From: Gnetum montanum
Lineage: Eukaryota; Streptophyta; Gnetopsida; Gnetales; Gnetaceae
Direction of reading: 5' to 3'
Length of the DNA: 64,000 nt
Assembly (NCBI GenBank): GCA_015680685.1
Contig: MNCI01011145.1
Location: forward strand, 498,169 to 562,168
Shown here: piece after piece, positions 1-10,744 of the stretch
How the letters are laid out: the number at the start of each line of letters is the position of its first letter
Position numbering within the stretch: the stretch's first letter is position 1
Notes under the pieces: generated by a model
Database searches by the model: none
What the model was told of the DNA's origin: nothing
What the model saw: the letters and a program-made list of their open reading frames with translations, nothing else
Made by a program: the position numbers and the translations under genes

Positions 1-203
1 TATGTTACCTTTCAAGTCACACCAACGTAGTTGCTCATCTTGGTGGAGAATAAAGGCAAAGTTAGGTATATATTCATTGAGATGAATATATACAACATGA
101 AACTATGAGGAATTAGAGGGTCAACATCATGTGTAATTTGTTGTCGATTTCTTCTTGTGTTAGTCCTAGGTGGTGAACTACTCTTGTGCGAAGAAGAAGG
201 CAT
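1..203 (-). pseudogene. gag: gag N-terminal fragment of element E
   Basis: Starts MPSSSHKSSSPP, matching the gag starts of A (MSSSSKRNSPP) and B (MASSHEINSPK). The start chosen is the one aligned with those sisters, not the upstream in-frame Met. After about 30 residues the frame shifts: the conserved stretch around YTHPDEY/FTFILHQDE of the sisters is found here in a neighbouring frame. The part encoding the main gag fold lies beyond the window. This is a capsid-precursor fragment and is not functional as read. Confidence 0.6.
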
Positions 204-340
204 CTTGTCTTGTTCAGTGTGCAATGTACTATATATTTATATAGTAGTATTATTATTTTTTTTACTTTTAACCAACCCTAAGGGTTCATTCCAACAATGT
301 GAATAATTTTCTAAGTTCTACTTAGCACACAAACAAAAAA

Positions 341-360
341 GTCCCCAGCAACGGTGCCAA
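341..360 (-). other. Primer-binding site of element E (tRNA-Asp-like)
   Basis: On the minus strand it reads TTGGCACCGTTGCTGGGGAC and abuts the LTR. It resembles the TGGCGCCGTTGCCGGGGA site that Athila/Tat elements use with the 3' end of tRNA-Asp, with two C-to-T type changes. The same site recurs next to the 5' LTRs of A and B. Confidence 0.7.
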
Positions 361-1165
361 CGATGAGCGGCAAGGTACCCCTATGCTCAACCATATGAAT
401 ATGAGTGTTTGATGCATGATCAAGTTGAATTCCAAGGACTAAGTGCCTATGTGCCTTGTGGAATGATAATGGGTTGATTAATCATTGTCTTCCCAAACTT
501 GTATGTCATAGTTGTATGGTTAAGTAAGCTTGAAGTATATGATTTTTATGGTTTTTATGTGTTTTATATCCTGTGCTAATAAGGAGGGTAGAGAGAAGTA
601 ACTAAGTAACTAATTTAATTTAACTATTCAATAACTAAGTTCTAAGTGCTCATAACACTAGTATCTACTCCTAATTTCCATACACATCCTAAACCAGTGC
701 AAGACTGCTGGGATTACCAAACACTAATCATTATTGGGTTACCAAGCGCTACACGCATGCTTGAAACATTCATAATGAGTGTAATTAACTAAGAGATTTG
801 TAGGGTGAGAGAAATCATTAATTAACTAAAAAATCATTAAATAATAATTAACACTAATTAATCTATTATGTATGCTACAAGGTTTATCATAAAGTTCGTC
901 TTTATTGTCATACACAAAGTGTGCTCAAGTACACAATGCTCGAATAAGGATCTGTTCACTCTATGACTCCTACTGTGGGCACGCAAAAATAATTCTAACT
1001 CTAGAGGGAGAAAATGATAAGAGTTTGGCTAAGGGACTAATTCTTAACTATTGAAACCAAAGGCACTACCTCTGGCCACAATATCGGGTATCTGATATCG
1101 CATGGTTGACCCGATATCATGGACGCGATATCGTGGATGCAATATCATGGTTCACCAACTCATGT
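361..1165 (-). repeat. LTR of element E
   Basis: About 805 bp. It begins CGATGAG in plus coordinates (TGATGAG in the sisters) and shares the whole LTR scaffold with A, B, C and the solo LTR: the opening TACCCCTA...TCAACCATA, the CTAATCATTATTGGGTTACCAAGCG stretch in variant form, and a terminal U3 block of GATATC-type palindromic half sites at 1078-1150. It is the most diverged of the minus-strand copies, with few CpGs left. Confidence 0.75.
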
Positions 1166-1690
1166 AGTTACAAACTGAATCAAGGTAAGATACCTTCATA
1201 GGAAAATATATGATCTTGGAAGTCGACTAATTTACTTACAAATTATAAGAAATTTTTCATGCAATGCTCTACTAGACTTAGGGTTTGGGATAAACTTAAT
1301 CTCTCAAAAAATATATTAAACCTAGAACCTTTCTCCACTCAAGAAATGTAATATTAGATTACACCTTGTTGATTAATCCATCGCCATTTCCTTGGAATTG
1401 GTGGAGGATATTGTAACCACCATTTGTAGATGGTCCTATCTAGTAGATTTCTTGGTAATCCATGTGGATAATTATGAGATACTTTTCTATTATCATGGGA
1501 AGGGCTTAGCTCAGCACAATTGATACCAAGATGGGGATTAGAGATCTTTCTTTGAAAATTTTCAAGAAAAATGACTTTGGAAAGTTAAAAAAGAAGCAAG
1601 TTCTATGCATTGTGTATAGTGACAGAGGGTGCCATTGCATGTAGAAAATATAGACCATGAAAATCACATCTATGATAGCATGTAAGAAGT
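1166..1690 (+). pseudogene. pro: Retropepsin-like protease of element D
   Basis: Aligned by eye with the protease of A and B. The catalytic loop reads L-L-D-L-G (1272-1286) followed by INLIS. D-L-G is the form usual in Athila-type retropepsins. Downstream, LVEDIVTTICRWSY and FLVIHVDNYE match the sister LVEAVITTVCGWSY and FLVIDVNNNE, and the flap/C-terminal ILGRPWL-type motif survives as IMGRA in altered form around 1495-1510. Several in-frame stops are present. The protease would process the Gag-Pol polyprotein. The gag part upstream is lost to insertion E. Confidence 0.65.
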
Positions 1691-2296
1691 ATGTCAAAAT
1701 ATCTAATATTCAAAGATGCTTGTATGTAGCAACCACAAAACAAAAAGGTACCCAATGACTAACAATAGATGCTGAATTTAATTCAACAATATGCATGAAA
1801 CTAGTAGAACGTCTCATAAGCACTTATATTAATAAGATGGATGAAATGGAATAGATTCATAATCAACTCTATCATAAATAAGTAGAAGTAGATTTGGGGA
1901 ATTTAAAAATTCCTGAAGACTTTAAATAGGAACCTCTTTAATTAAAATATTTACTAGTAACTATGGAGTATGTCTTTCTTGATAGTTTTAAGCCAGTAAT
2001 TATCAATGCTAGTCTCACTAAAGAATAGAAAGGAAAGCTACTAGAAGTTGTGAATAAATGGCCAATAGCTTTTTCCTGGTCATATGATAAATTAATTAAA
2101 ATAGATCCATGCATATGCCAGTATTAAATTTATACTAACTCTACCATTAAATCAAAGAGGCAACCACAAAAAAGGTTGAATCCCAAGTTGAAATAGGTTA
2201 TCAAAGATGAAGGTGAAAAACTTCTTAAAGAAAGATTCATCTATCCTATCATAGAAAATGAGTGGGTAAGTCCACTCATGGTTGTTCCAAAGATAG
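1691..2296 (+). pseudogene. pol: Reverse transcriptase, N-terminal part (element D)
   Basis: After a linker homologous to A/B (IQRCLYVATT) the frame continues into gypsy RT. It holds KLLEVVNKWPIAFSWS, a QPQKRLNPKLK stretch equal to the QRRLNP motif of Athila RTs, and WVSPLMVVPK just before position 2296. The frame is broken exactly at VVPK by insertion F and resumes with the KGG-type continuation at 5530. Numerous TAG/TAA stops make it non-functional. Confidence 0.75.
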
Positions 2297-5200
2297 TGTA
2301 ACAACCTATATTTTAGTAAAGGCTTTAGAATGGTTGAGGATGATTAATAATGTTAATATTAAATTTTTTTATATATGCATAATTAATTTTGCTTAGAATA
2401 TGATAAATTTTTATTACTCATTTATATAATTATGCATGATTAATGATTTTCACCTATCACTAGTGTGCACTAATTAGGTGAATGAGTTGTGGCAAGTCCT
2501 CATGAAGGTTATGGCATGGGCATTCTATGGCTATAATGACCTAACATGTGATTTATCCATGTAATTTATAATTTTAATTTTACTTTGGTTATTATTTAGA
2601 TTAAAGAAGAGAAAGGTAGATGAGTCACATGGGTCTTAGAGGTAGATGAAAGAGGGTAGCTAGGTCACATGAGTTGGGGGTATACAGAGTAGGGAAGAAG
2701 CCATTAAGTACCATAAACTTCCTTAACCCAAAGCATTCTTGGCCTCTTAGATCTAGGGTTGGAGGGCTACTAGGTTGGAGAAGTATGAGGAGCTTGTAGT
2801 TCTAGGGAGCACATGGAAAGACTTAAGTAATAGAAGCTAGCAACATTTTGGGTGAGTAATCTTTGCCTCCTTTTCATGGTTATCTCAGTTCACTAGGTTT
2901 TTGCATAGATCAGGGTTAGGTTTTGTTATAATTAATGAAAAATTTTGTAGAACTAGTATATTTATGAAGTTTTATGCTAAAAAATTTTGTATTTGGAGTT
3001 TTAAAGGTGGATTTTTTATTTTTTATTTTTGATTTAATGTACCTTTTATGAATTTTTCATTTTGGAGGGTTTAAGATGATTTATATAGGGCTTGGTAGAA
3101 TATTCATATCTCTCTCTATACTTCTAATATAATTACGATCTACCTATTAATGGATTCCTCATAACATTATCTACAATCATTATAGAGGACTTAGATAGAA
3201 ATGTATGGTAGATGAGGTATTGTAGGTCATTCTTTCACTGATATCTAGAATCATAGTAATTTTAGTAAGGTTTAGAGTTAAGGTCATATATCAGTATTGG
3301 ATACAAATCTATTTTTGAATTTGTGATATGTTAGAACTAATTTTAATATAAGCTAGCTCCAAGTAGAATCCTAGAAAATAAAGCTGTATAGAAAGAGTTA
3401 TGAGTCCATCTTTTAGGATTGTTTGAAATTACATAGAAATATAATACACAGATTATCTATTCATAAGTTCTTATTTGTAGCATATTTTTCTCTTGAAATT
3501 TTTATGGTTATTATAATTTGATGTAATTTCTTGTTAGAAGTAGAATTAGTAAAAACAATTCTCTTGTGATGTAGTTATTAGCAATTAACTATTAGACACT
3601 CATTCTATCTATGTTTCTGATTACCTAGAATGTTGGACTGATATCTATAGCTTTGAATTGTTAATTTTTTTAAATATTTTTATAGTAACAAGGTATTGAT
3701 ATTGGCTTTTACATGAAGCATTAATTATGAGAAAATTCATAGGTATGTGTGAGTTATTAGAGTTTCATTTATGGCTATCTAGTTTGCTTAATATCTGGTA
3801 AATCATAATTTGAGAAGTTGAATTCCAACGATGTTGTTGGTAGATGTGAATCATTTTCCATTTTTGATCTTTATGTTTTTATATCTCCTTTTGGAGTTAT
3901 TATTGAATATTATGCATTGCAAATTGTTTAAAGAATTTGGCTTTTAATTGATTGTGAATCTTTGGACATTTGGGACATTTATTTTGTTAGGCATGGTCTT
4001 GTGAATGTGTTGAAATTTTGGAGGTTTTGTATCCCTTGAATATGTCTTGAAACCTTGGTTGATTGGGCCATTTTAGATACTTGGACTATTGTAATTATTA
4101 AAATTTACATTATGCTATGACATGTTGAATTGATGGTCCATTTTTTGTTGAGTTCCTTCACCATCAATGTCAGTTTGCCATTGTAAGATGGCTAAATGAT
4201 GCCATGGTTTGATTGTTTGTTGTGTGTTTGGATGATGGAGCTAGCACTAAGTTTGTAGCCAATTGGATATGAGGCTCCCTAGATATGATTTCTTTTTTAT
4301 TTACCTCCATTTCTAGTGCACTAGTGTGACTCTTGTTGTAGGCCCCATCCAATAGGAGAGGGTGATCCATGGCTTATTGGTCTTGTTTGATGCCTTATGA
4401 ATACTAGTTGTGGGTATCCATAGGGATACCCTAGCACTAGTATGTTTGGAAATCTTTATGGGGATCCACAGGGATCACCTTGGTTCGAATCTTGGTGGGG
4501 ATTCATAGGGACCACTTTGATTCACTGAGACTAATAATAAATTCATGTGCATGATAATTTGATATTTTCTTGGAAACTTTGATTTAGAAATTTGAAAGTA
4601 TACATGAAAACTTGATATACATTGACACTAAGTGTGGTGCATGCTAGCCTCCTTGTTTGGTTAGTTGATGGGTGGAGTGGACAAATGTTGGATTTGGACC
4701 ATCACAATTGTCAAATGGATTGATCCCATTCTTGATGGATAATTATGTGGCATTGGGTATTTAGCATGTTTGTGGATTCTTAGCTGGATGATGTTTGTGA
4801 TGGGTGTGTTTGAATATTTTTTGCATTAATAAATGTATGGTATTGGATTTATGACATGTATGTGACAGATGATATCAAATGTTGTAGTGGATGTATGGTT
4901 AGATATGCTTTGCATTAATTGTTTTGCATGTTACCATGCCCTACCTAGCTGCCATGAAAGCTATTCTTGATTCAACTAGAAGATAGTGCCAAGGTTACTC
5001 ACTCAATGGTAGTTGATATTTTTGTTTTGTGTATGGATATTTTGAGCTAGGAAGAGCATGGAGTAAATGTGGTACCTTGGAGATGTTCATAACACAAGAT
5101 GAAATTATAAGCTATTTGGAATTATAATTGCTATGTCATAAGTACATGTATATTAATTTGATTCACCTATTTGGATTTTTATTGTATACTTGCATGGTTT

Positions 5201-5529
5201 ATGAATTATGTATTGACAATGAGAACTTATGATATTTCTTTATGTAAGATGTTTTAGATGAGACAATTATGAAATCTGTTAATATCTTTGATGTAATATT
5301 TCTTTTAGTGGATAACTTGTATATATATTCATCTTAATATTAAAAGATATAATTTGTTCCCATTATCTGATCATTTAATCTCTTCTTCCTTTTGGTCATG
5401 ACTTAACCATACTTTCATTTGTTGTGTTAGAATGAATCAATTTCATTACTCTGCCATGACCAATCTTTTGTATCCATTGTTACCCCATGTAATGCTCTTC
5501 ATCCTAAGGATAGGAAGTAGGGTGTTACA
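2297..5529. repeat. Element F: long solo gypsy LTR (TGTAACA...TGTTACA) inside the RT of D
   Basis: A 3.2-kb sequence with the terminal inverted repeat TGTAACA / TGTTACA, the signature of Del/Tekay-type chromovirus LTRs. It holds no coding domain, PBS or polypurine tract that I can see, so it reads as a solo LTR. It divides the RT of D between VVPK and the next codons. Flanks GATAG (left) and AAAAG (right) share three of five bases, consistent with a decayed target duplication or a coincidence. A second, shorter copy of the family is element G. Confidence 0.65.
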
Positions 5530-6235
5530 AAAAGGAGGAGAGTAAAGGATTTGGCCACTTTAGTTTGTTGAATATGGTGATATTCAAAGATCATTTTCTA
5601 TTGCTATTTGTGGACCAAGTTTTGGATACAATCGTAGGACACCATTACTATAGTTTTTTAGATGGATATAGTGGCTATGACCAAATTCAAATAGCATCAG
5701 AAGAGTAAACCAAAACAACTTTTACTAGTCCTTGGGTAACTTTTTCATATAAAAAGATGCTCTTTTGTCTTTGTAATACTCCTATGAATTTCTAGCAGTT
5801 AGTTCTAAGCATCTTTCACTAGTATATTGTTAGTGGTGTGAAAGTCCTCATGGATGACTTCTCCACCTATGGTACTAATTTAGAATAGGCATTAGATCAT
5901 CTTGGGTAGGCATTTAAATGCTATGTGGAGATAAACCTATAACTCAACTTGTAGGAGAGCCACTTGATAGTCCAAGATGACATTGTATTGGGACATAGGA
6001 TCTTAGGAAAAGGAATAGAGGTGGACCTTGAATAAGTGAGGATCATCCAATGAATAACTAGATAACCTCAAATTATTAAATAAGTGAGGTAATTCCTTGG
6101 TTATATTGGTTAATATAGATACTTAATCAATAATTTCTCTAGAATTTCCAAACAATTGGAAGAACTCATAATGAAAAATGTAGTCTTTAAATGGACCAAC
6201 AAATTCAAACAAGCATTCCAACACTTAAAGTAAAG
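5530..6235 (+). pseudogene. pol: Reverse transcriptase, C-terminal part (element D)
   Basis: Continues the RT frame right of insertion F. Visible are FLDGYSGYDQIQIA (palm motif), TFTSPWVTFSY, and the catalytic motif as L-M-D-D-F at 5847-5861, with both aspartates kept (Athila enzymes usually have FMDD). After it come YGTNLE.ALDHL, LGHRILGKGIEVD and the thumb RFLGYIG. More than ten in-frame stops are present, mainly TAG at sites expected to encode Gln or Trp, so the gene is dead although the catalytic aspartates remain. Confidence 0.8.
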
Positions 6236-6720
6236 GATTGTAGAAACTTGATTACTACATGCACCATATTGATTCAAGGCATTTCATATCATGAAAGATG
6301 CATCTCACTATGCCTTAGGGATGGTGCTTACATTAATGGATGATTGAAAAAATCTATATTATATCCATTATACAAGCAGAAGCATTGTGGGTGTACAACT
6401 CAACCACATCACCATAAAAAATGAACTCATGGTAATGTTGTATGCCTTTGAGAAATTTAGGCACTATGTGGTTAGATACTTAATTTTTATGCACACAAAC
6501 CATCATGCAATATAATTCATAATAAACAAACTAATGGTGAGCTCCTATGTTGTAAGATGATTGGTAATCTTACAAGAATTTAATCCTACCATGGTACACA
6601 AGAAAGGAACTAAAAATGTAATTGCTTATTATTTGTCTTGGATAAGATGGAATTGCAATGAGGATGAAGAACCTCTATTTGATCAATTTCCAAATGAACT
6701 AATCTTTGCTAAGACCATTG
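6236..6720 (+). pseudogene. pol: RNase H domain (element D)
   Basis: Follows RT directly, with FHIMKDASHYALGMVL matching the usual F-x-CDAS-x-YALGAVL start of gypsy RNase H, NHITIKNELMVMLYAFEKFRHY for the ELLAVVFA...FR.Y block, and an open stretch (6561-6749) ending in LSWI (usually ADALSR). The Asp of the TDH motif appears as TNH. It would remove the RNA strand during reverse transcription, but stops and the D-to-N change indicate it is inactive. Confidence 0.7.
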
Positions 6721-7740
6721 ATGTTCAAGCACCAAAGGTTACTAATTGATATGATGAGTTCCTTCCATATCTACTCACATAGGAGGCTCCCATGAAATGG
6801 GATAATATGAAGAAACAAAAGTTTCTTCACTAGGTCAAACATTATATGGAAATTAAAGATAACCTGTACAAGTTTTGTCTTAATGACTTGGTACAATGGT
6901 ATGTTTTTTATGCATATCAGTTAAGAATCCTTTAGAATCCTCATGAAGGTTCTTGTGTAACCCATTATGCAAGGAGAATAGCCATAAATATCCTCCTGGT
7001 AGGATACATTTGGCCAACCATCTTCAAGGCTACTCACCATTTCTCCCATTTTTTGAAGAGTTGTCAACAAGAGGAAGGAATGACCACCCAAATGAATTAG
7101 CTCCAATAGTGAATACAACTACTAGAGTCTTTTGACTTTTGGGGTATTGACATCATGAAATCCATAACTCCCATATCTAATGGGAATGCTTACATAATAT
7201 TTGCTATTGACTATTGTACCAAGTGGGAAAAGTTGCAGTCATATCTAATTGTACATCTACCTCTACAACTCAATTTGTTTAACAAAAAGTGGTAAGTAGG
7301 TTTGGTATGCCTAAAGAAATAATTTTGGATAATGGGACATATTTAATAGGATATATTTTTTGGAAGTTAATGCAATGCTTTGAGATGTGACATAAACTTA
7401 GAACCTCCTATCACCTTAAGATAATGATTAGGTTGAGGTTACAAATAGGAAGATCGCAAGAATCATAATGTGAACCATTAGTAAATATAGGAAAGATTGG
7501 AGAACCAAACTCAATGTCCTTTGGGCATATCACTTAATATGAAAACTTCCTATAGACTACTCTCCCTATGAGTTAGTGTATAGAAAGTTACCTAAACTTC
7601 TAATCAAAGCCAAACATTGTATCCTCATAACTATATGTGAACTTGACTTAGATATTAACCTATCATAAAAAGAACATCTTATGATACTCAATGTTAGCTA
7701 AAATATTATGAGTAGTCCTAATTGATGAATGAACTATAGA
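6721..7740 (+). pseudogene. pol: Integrase (element D)
   Basis: The zinc-binding N-terminal module is degraded but visible (PHEGSC...HYARR, GYIWPTIF, then SC). The core starts FWGIDIMKSI with the first catalytic Asp and continues SNGNAYIIFAIDYCTKW, VVSRFGMPK, ILDNGT with the second Asp, and a VEVTNR-like third block, in shifting frames. Both the SNGN and DYCTKW motifs are typical of Athila/Tat integrases. Several frameshifts and stops make it inactive. Confidence 0.75.
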
Positions 7741-10005
7741 AGACACACAACAAGTAATGTCACAATGCATGAATAAAGAAAGTTACATTCCAACCTAGAG
7801 ATAAGATTCTTTATTAGAATCTCATGCATGTACCACAACAAACTAAGTTTTAGCTATTATGAAAAGGATTGTACATTAATTAATCAAATTTTCCTTCCAA
7901 GGCCATGAAAATTCACCACAAAACAAGCCCTCATAAGCACATGTTAAGAAATGTTTAGCAACTCCAACCATTTATGTAATCTCCAGTAATCAATGATAAC
8001 ACTAACATCTTTGATCAAGAATAAGCATGTTCTATTTTCCAAATCTCCTTCCTTCAACTTAATCATGGAGGAGATATCCATATAACATGAATCTTGATGA
8101 GGATACCAAATGTTTCTCCTTTTTTTATAGTGTTCTTTATATTTTTCCATTTTTTTGACTATTTTATATCATTTCCTTTTCTTTATTATTTTCTTATTAT
8201 TTAAATTAGTCTTATAAATCAAATTTTTTTCCATTGTTACTATAAAATTTTGGAATGTTTGAATGTAGTTATCAAAGTTTTAATTAATTTAAAATATGTC
8301 AATTTTGTCCTTGGATTATGTTCTCTACTAATAATTTGTCAGTTTATTGTGATATCATGTAGTAATTTCATGACATCCATCCATTTCATCTATTTCATTT
8401 GTAGTTTGCATCATGGAATTATGAAGGTTCTTTCACATTCAAACTAAAAGTAACATGTGATCTTGTTATCCAACAAACCAAAAAAGAACAAAGTAGGAAT
8501 GGAAAATGCTATGTTCTCAAGGGAATTTAATATGTTCTTGTCTCAACTTCCTTCTTAAGTCTATGAATCTTCATTGGCATATCATCACTTTGATTGTAGA
8601 CCATAAATAGAAGAATGTATTTTCATGGTGTGGTTTCTATTTCAAAAAAAAAAGTGATACAATAATAGCAATTCAAAGTGTACCCCTTATACAACTTCAT
8701 GGGCTACAATCATTGGTTATGAGGATAGAAAGACTTGTTACCCATGCTTAAAGACATCCCTCTAACTAATGCCCTCTTACTTCCTTCTTCTCCTAGAGTG
8801 ATGATTATCCTTTATGGTTCTCTTGGGATCTTGATGGTAGAAGATGAGGAACATGTCAATGCAAGATCACCACAATTAGAATGGACTTAGTCTAGACATG
8901 GAACTTACCAATGATGGATCTGCTTAATCACATAATTCACCAAGGATCTTATGTAACTAGGATGCAGATAACTTATCCATTTTTCTTCATCTATCATTTA
9001 TTCACTCAATCATCTCTCACCTCATTGTCTCATATCATGATCAATTGATAGTTTTATTTTCTATCCCTCAAATCCTAAGACAATACTTTATATGGGTATG
9101 GACCTTAAGTTAAAATAACCATTTATTATCCTCAGTGTCTATGGACTCCTTGTGATGAGGATATGCAAGGGCTTTTAGGCATATGCCTGCTTCAAGGAGG
9201 ATCCACTTGCATATATTTTTCTTAACCTTAGGTTAAATTCACTAACTATAGGCTAATTATACATTCAAATATCTCAATAGCCTTAAAACATCCAATTGTT
9301 ATCCTATTTTAGCATTGGAATATTCTCGACAAACTCATCTCATAAACCCTAATTACTTCCATTTTATAAAAAATATCCTCTTTTATGCTATTGCTATGAT
9401 TCTACATCTTTTTGGCTTCCATTTGGCTCTTATTTCATTACCAAACTCATCCACAATCCCTTAATCTTCCAAGTGAAAAATATAGCTAAGAATAGCTACA
9501 TCAATGCATCCTTGTTAATGAAGTGAGATGAGTCGATATAGCTTAATTGATGCATCATAGTCAATGCATGATAAAAATAATATATATACACATAATAATT
9601 AGCTCATTTTCACCATTTTTCAAAGCATTAGAGGTGTTTTTACCATTTTTTGAAGCCAAAGAACCTTCCAAGAGCTCTAACTTTCAAACTACTTACCCGA
9701 ATTCACCTATTTTTTTATCTTAGAGCTACTAGAGGTAGGCTTTATGTTGTGGGGGCATCAAACCTATGGTTTGACATAATTTTTTTAAATAATTTTCTAA
9801 CTCCCATGAATAAGATAATAATATAATATTATATTAATAACCATAAGAATCAATATCAAAAATCAAACTTTGCTAGAATGGGAATAAAATAATATCATAA
9901 CCTTGTGATCATTAGAAAAGAACTTAATAATCCAATATGAAAGGCATCTAAAGGGAACAAATATTATGGCCAAAAGCTAATTCTAGGTTATGTTTGTAAT
10001 TGGAA
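7741..10005. other. Spacer of element D between integrase and accessory ORF
   Basis: About 2.3 kb without a recognisable coding domain. It contains one stretch (9131-9210) that matches a block found at the equivalent place in A, B and C, annotated separately. Small ORFs on either strand look like chance. Confidence 0.6.
9131..9210 (+). other. Conserved noncoding block, copy in D
   Basis: Reads on the plus strand as AGTGTCTATGGACTCCTTG, then about 25 bases, then TGCCTGCTTCAAGGAGGATC. The same order (TGCC-ACGGACTCTTTGA, GGGCAT, GCCTGCTTTGGGGAGGACCCAC) occurs on the minus strand of A (16,718-16,795), B (40,970-41,050) and C (37,460-37,536). Confidence 0.6.
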
Positions 10006-10744
10006 ATGACATCTAAAAGAGAACTACATGCAAGAGGACCATTGTGAGCTAGGGAGAAGCAATCTTAAGAAGGAAGGGACGAGCAAAAAAATGATAATAA
10101 CCCTAGGAACAAATAGCCAAATCTATGCAAGCTACTGAACTACAATGGGAGGGGCCCAAGGTGGACTTTTTCAAGTATATTCTTACTATAGAGATAGTAC
10201 AATCCAGGAAGGATGAGGTTTTGAGACCAAGACCTAACTTAGAGGTCATGCTTACCAAAGCCTGCCTAGAGAGGATTTGAATTAAGAAGATTCAAAGGTC
10301 CATCCTACAAGAGCTAAAGTTCATGCCATTCCTAGATTTGGAACTAGAAGAGTTATAGACATAGCTACAAGGGTTTCCTCTATGGCACATTCTTTCCAAT
10401 ATTATGAAATGATACATACGAAAAACCTACCTCTTTTAGAACAACTAGCAAGGAGATGCTTTAGTTATGATCAAGGACATCACCATCTCCTACTAGTTTG
10501 AGGCCATTACTGAAGCTCCTCTTCTACCAAACACTAGAGCAAAACTAGTAGAAATATCCATGGATGTGAACTTAGAGGCTAAGAAGGAATGGATGTAGTA
10601 ATGCTATAGAGTGAACTGTAAAGAGTATGGTGCCCTAACCAAGGTGAAGAGAGCCTAAGTCAAGATTGCATCCTATCATTTTAATCCAACAATGAAGTCA
10701 AGAAAGATTACACCCTTCTCTACCTAACCAAGATGAAGGAGTAT
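10006..10744 (+). pseudogene. Accessory ORF of element D, N-terminal part
   Basis: Starts MTSKRELHARGPL, aligned with MAPKRA-QEGPVQGG of the accessory ORF in C. Further matches are TYLFWNN-QQGDALVMIKDITI against C TY-FWHNKEQGTTVNICGVTV, and a later block KEYGALTKV-RAQVKIASYHF against FGELTMEERVYFKIGSYHLF. The frame has many stops and indels. It is interrupted by insertion G at 10,745. The shared blocks resemble the plant putative transposon protein domain (family name from memory, unverified). Confidence 0.6.

Larger units (their letters stand above)
1..1165 (-). mobile_element. Element E: 5' end of an Athila-like Ty3/gypsy retrotransposon, cut by the window edge
   Basis: Reading on the minus strand, this piece holds a 5' LTR (361-1165), a primer-binding site directly inside it (341-360), a short leader and the first codons of gag (1-203). 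The order and sequence match elements A and B in this window. The remainder lies to the left of position 1. To its right the sequence resumes as the protease reading frame of element D, so E is an insertion into D. The right-hand LTR end is decayed (ACTCATG where sister copies have CTCATCA), and the partner target duplication is outside the window. Confidence 0.75.

Noticed and set aside
2297-5529. Host gene inside the 3.2-kb insertion
   Set aside because: Longest frame is 66 codons, and the ends TGTAACA/TGTTACA and a second copy (G) identify it as an LTR.
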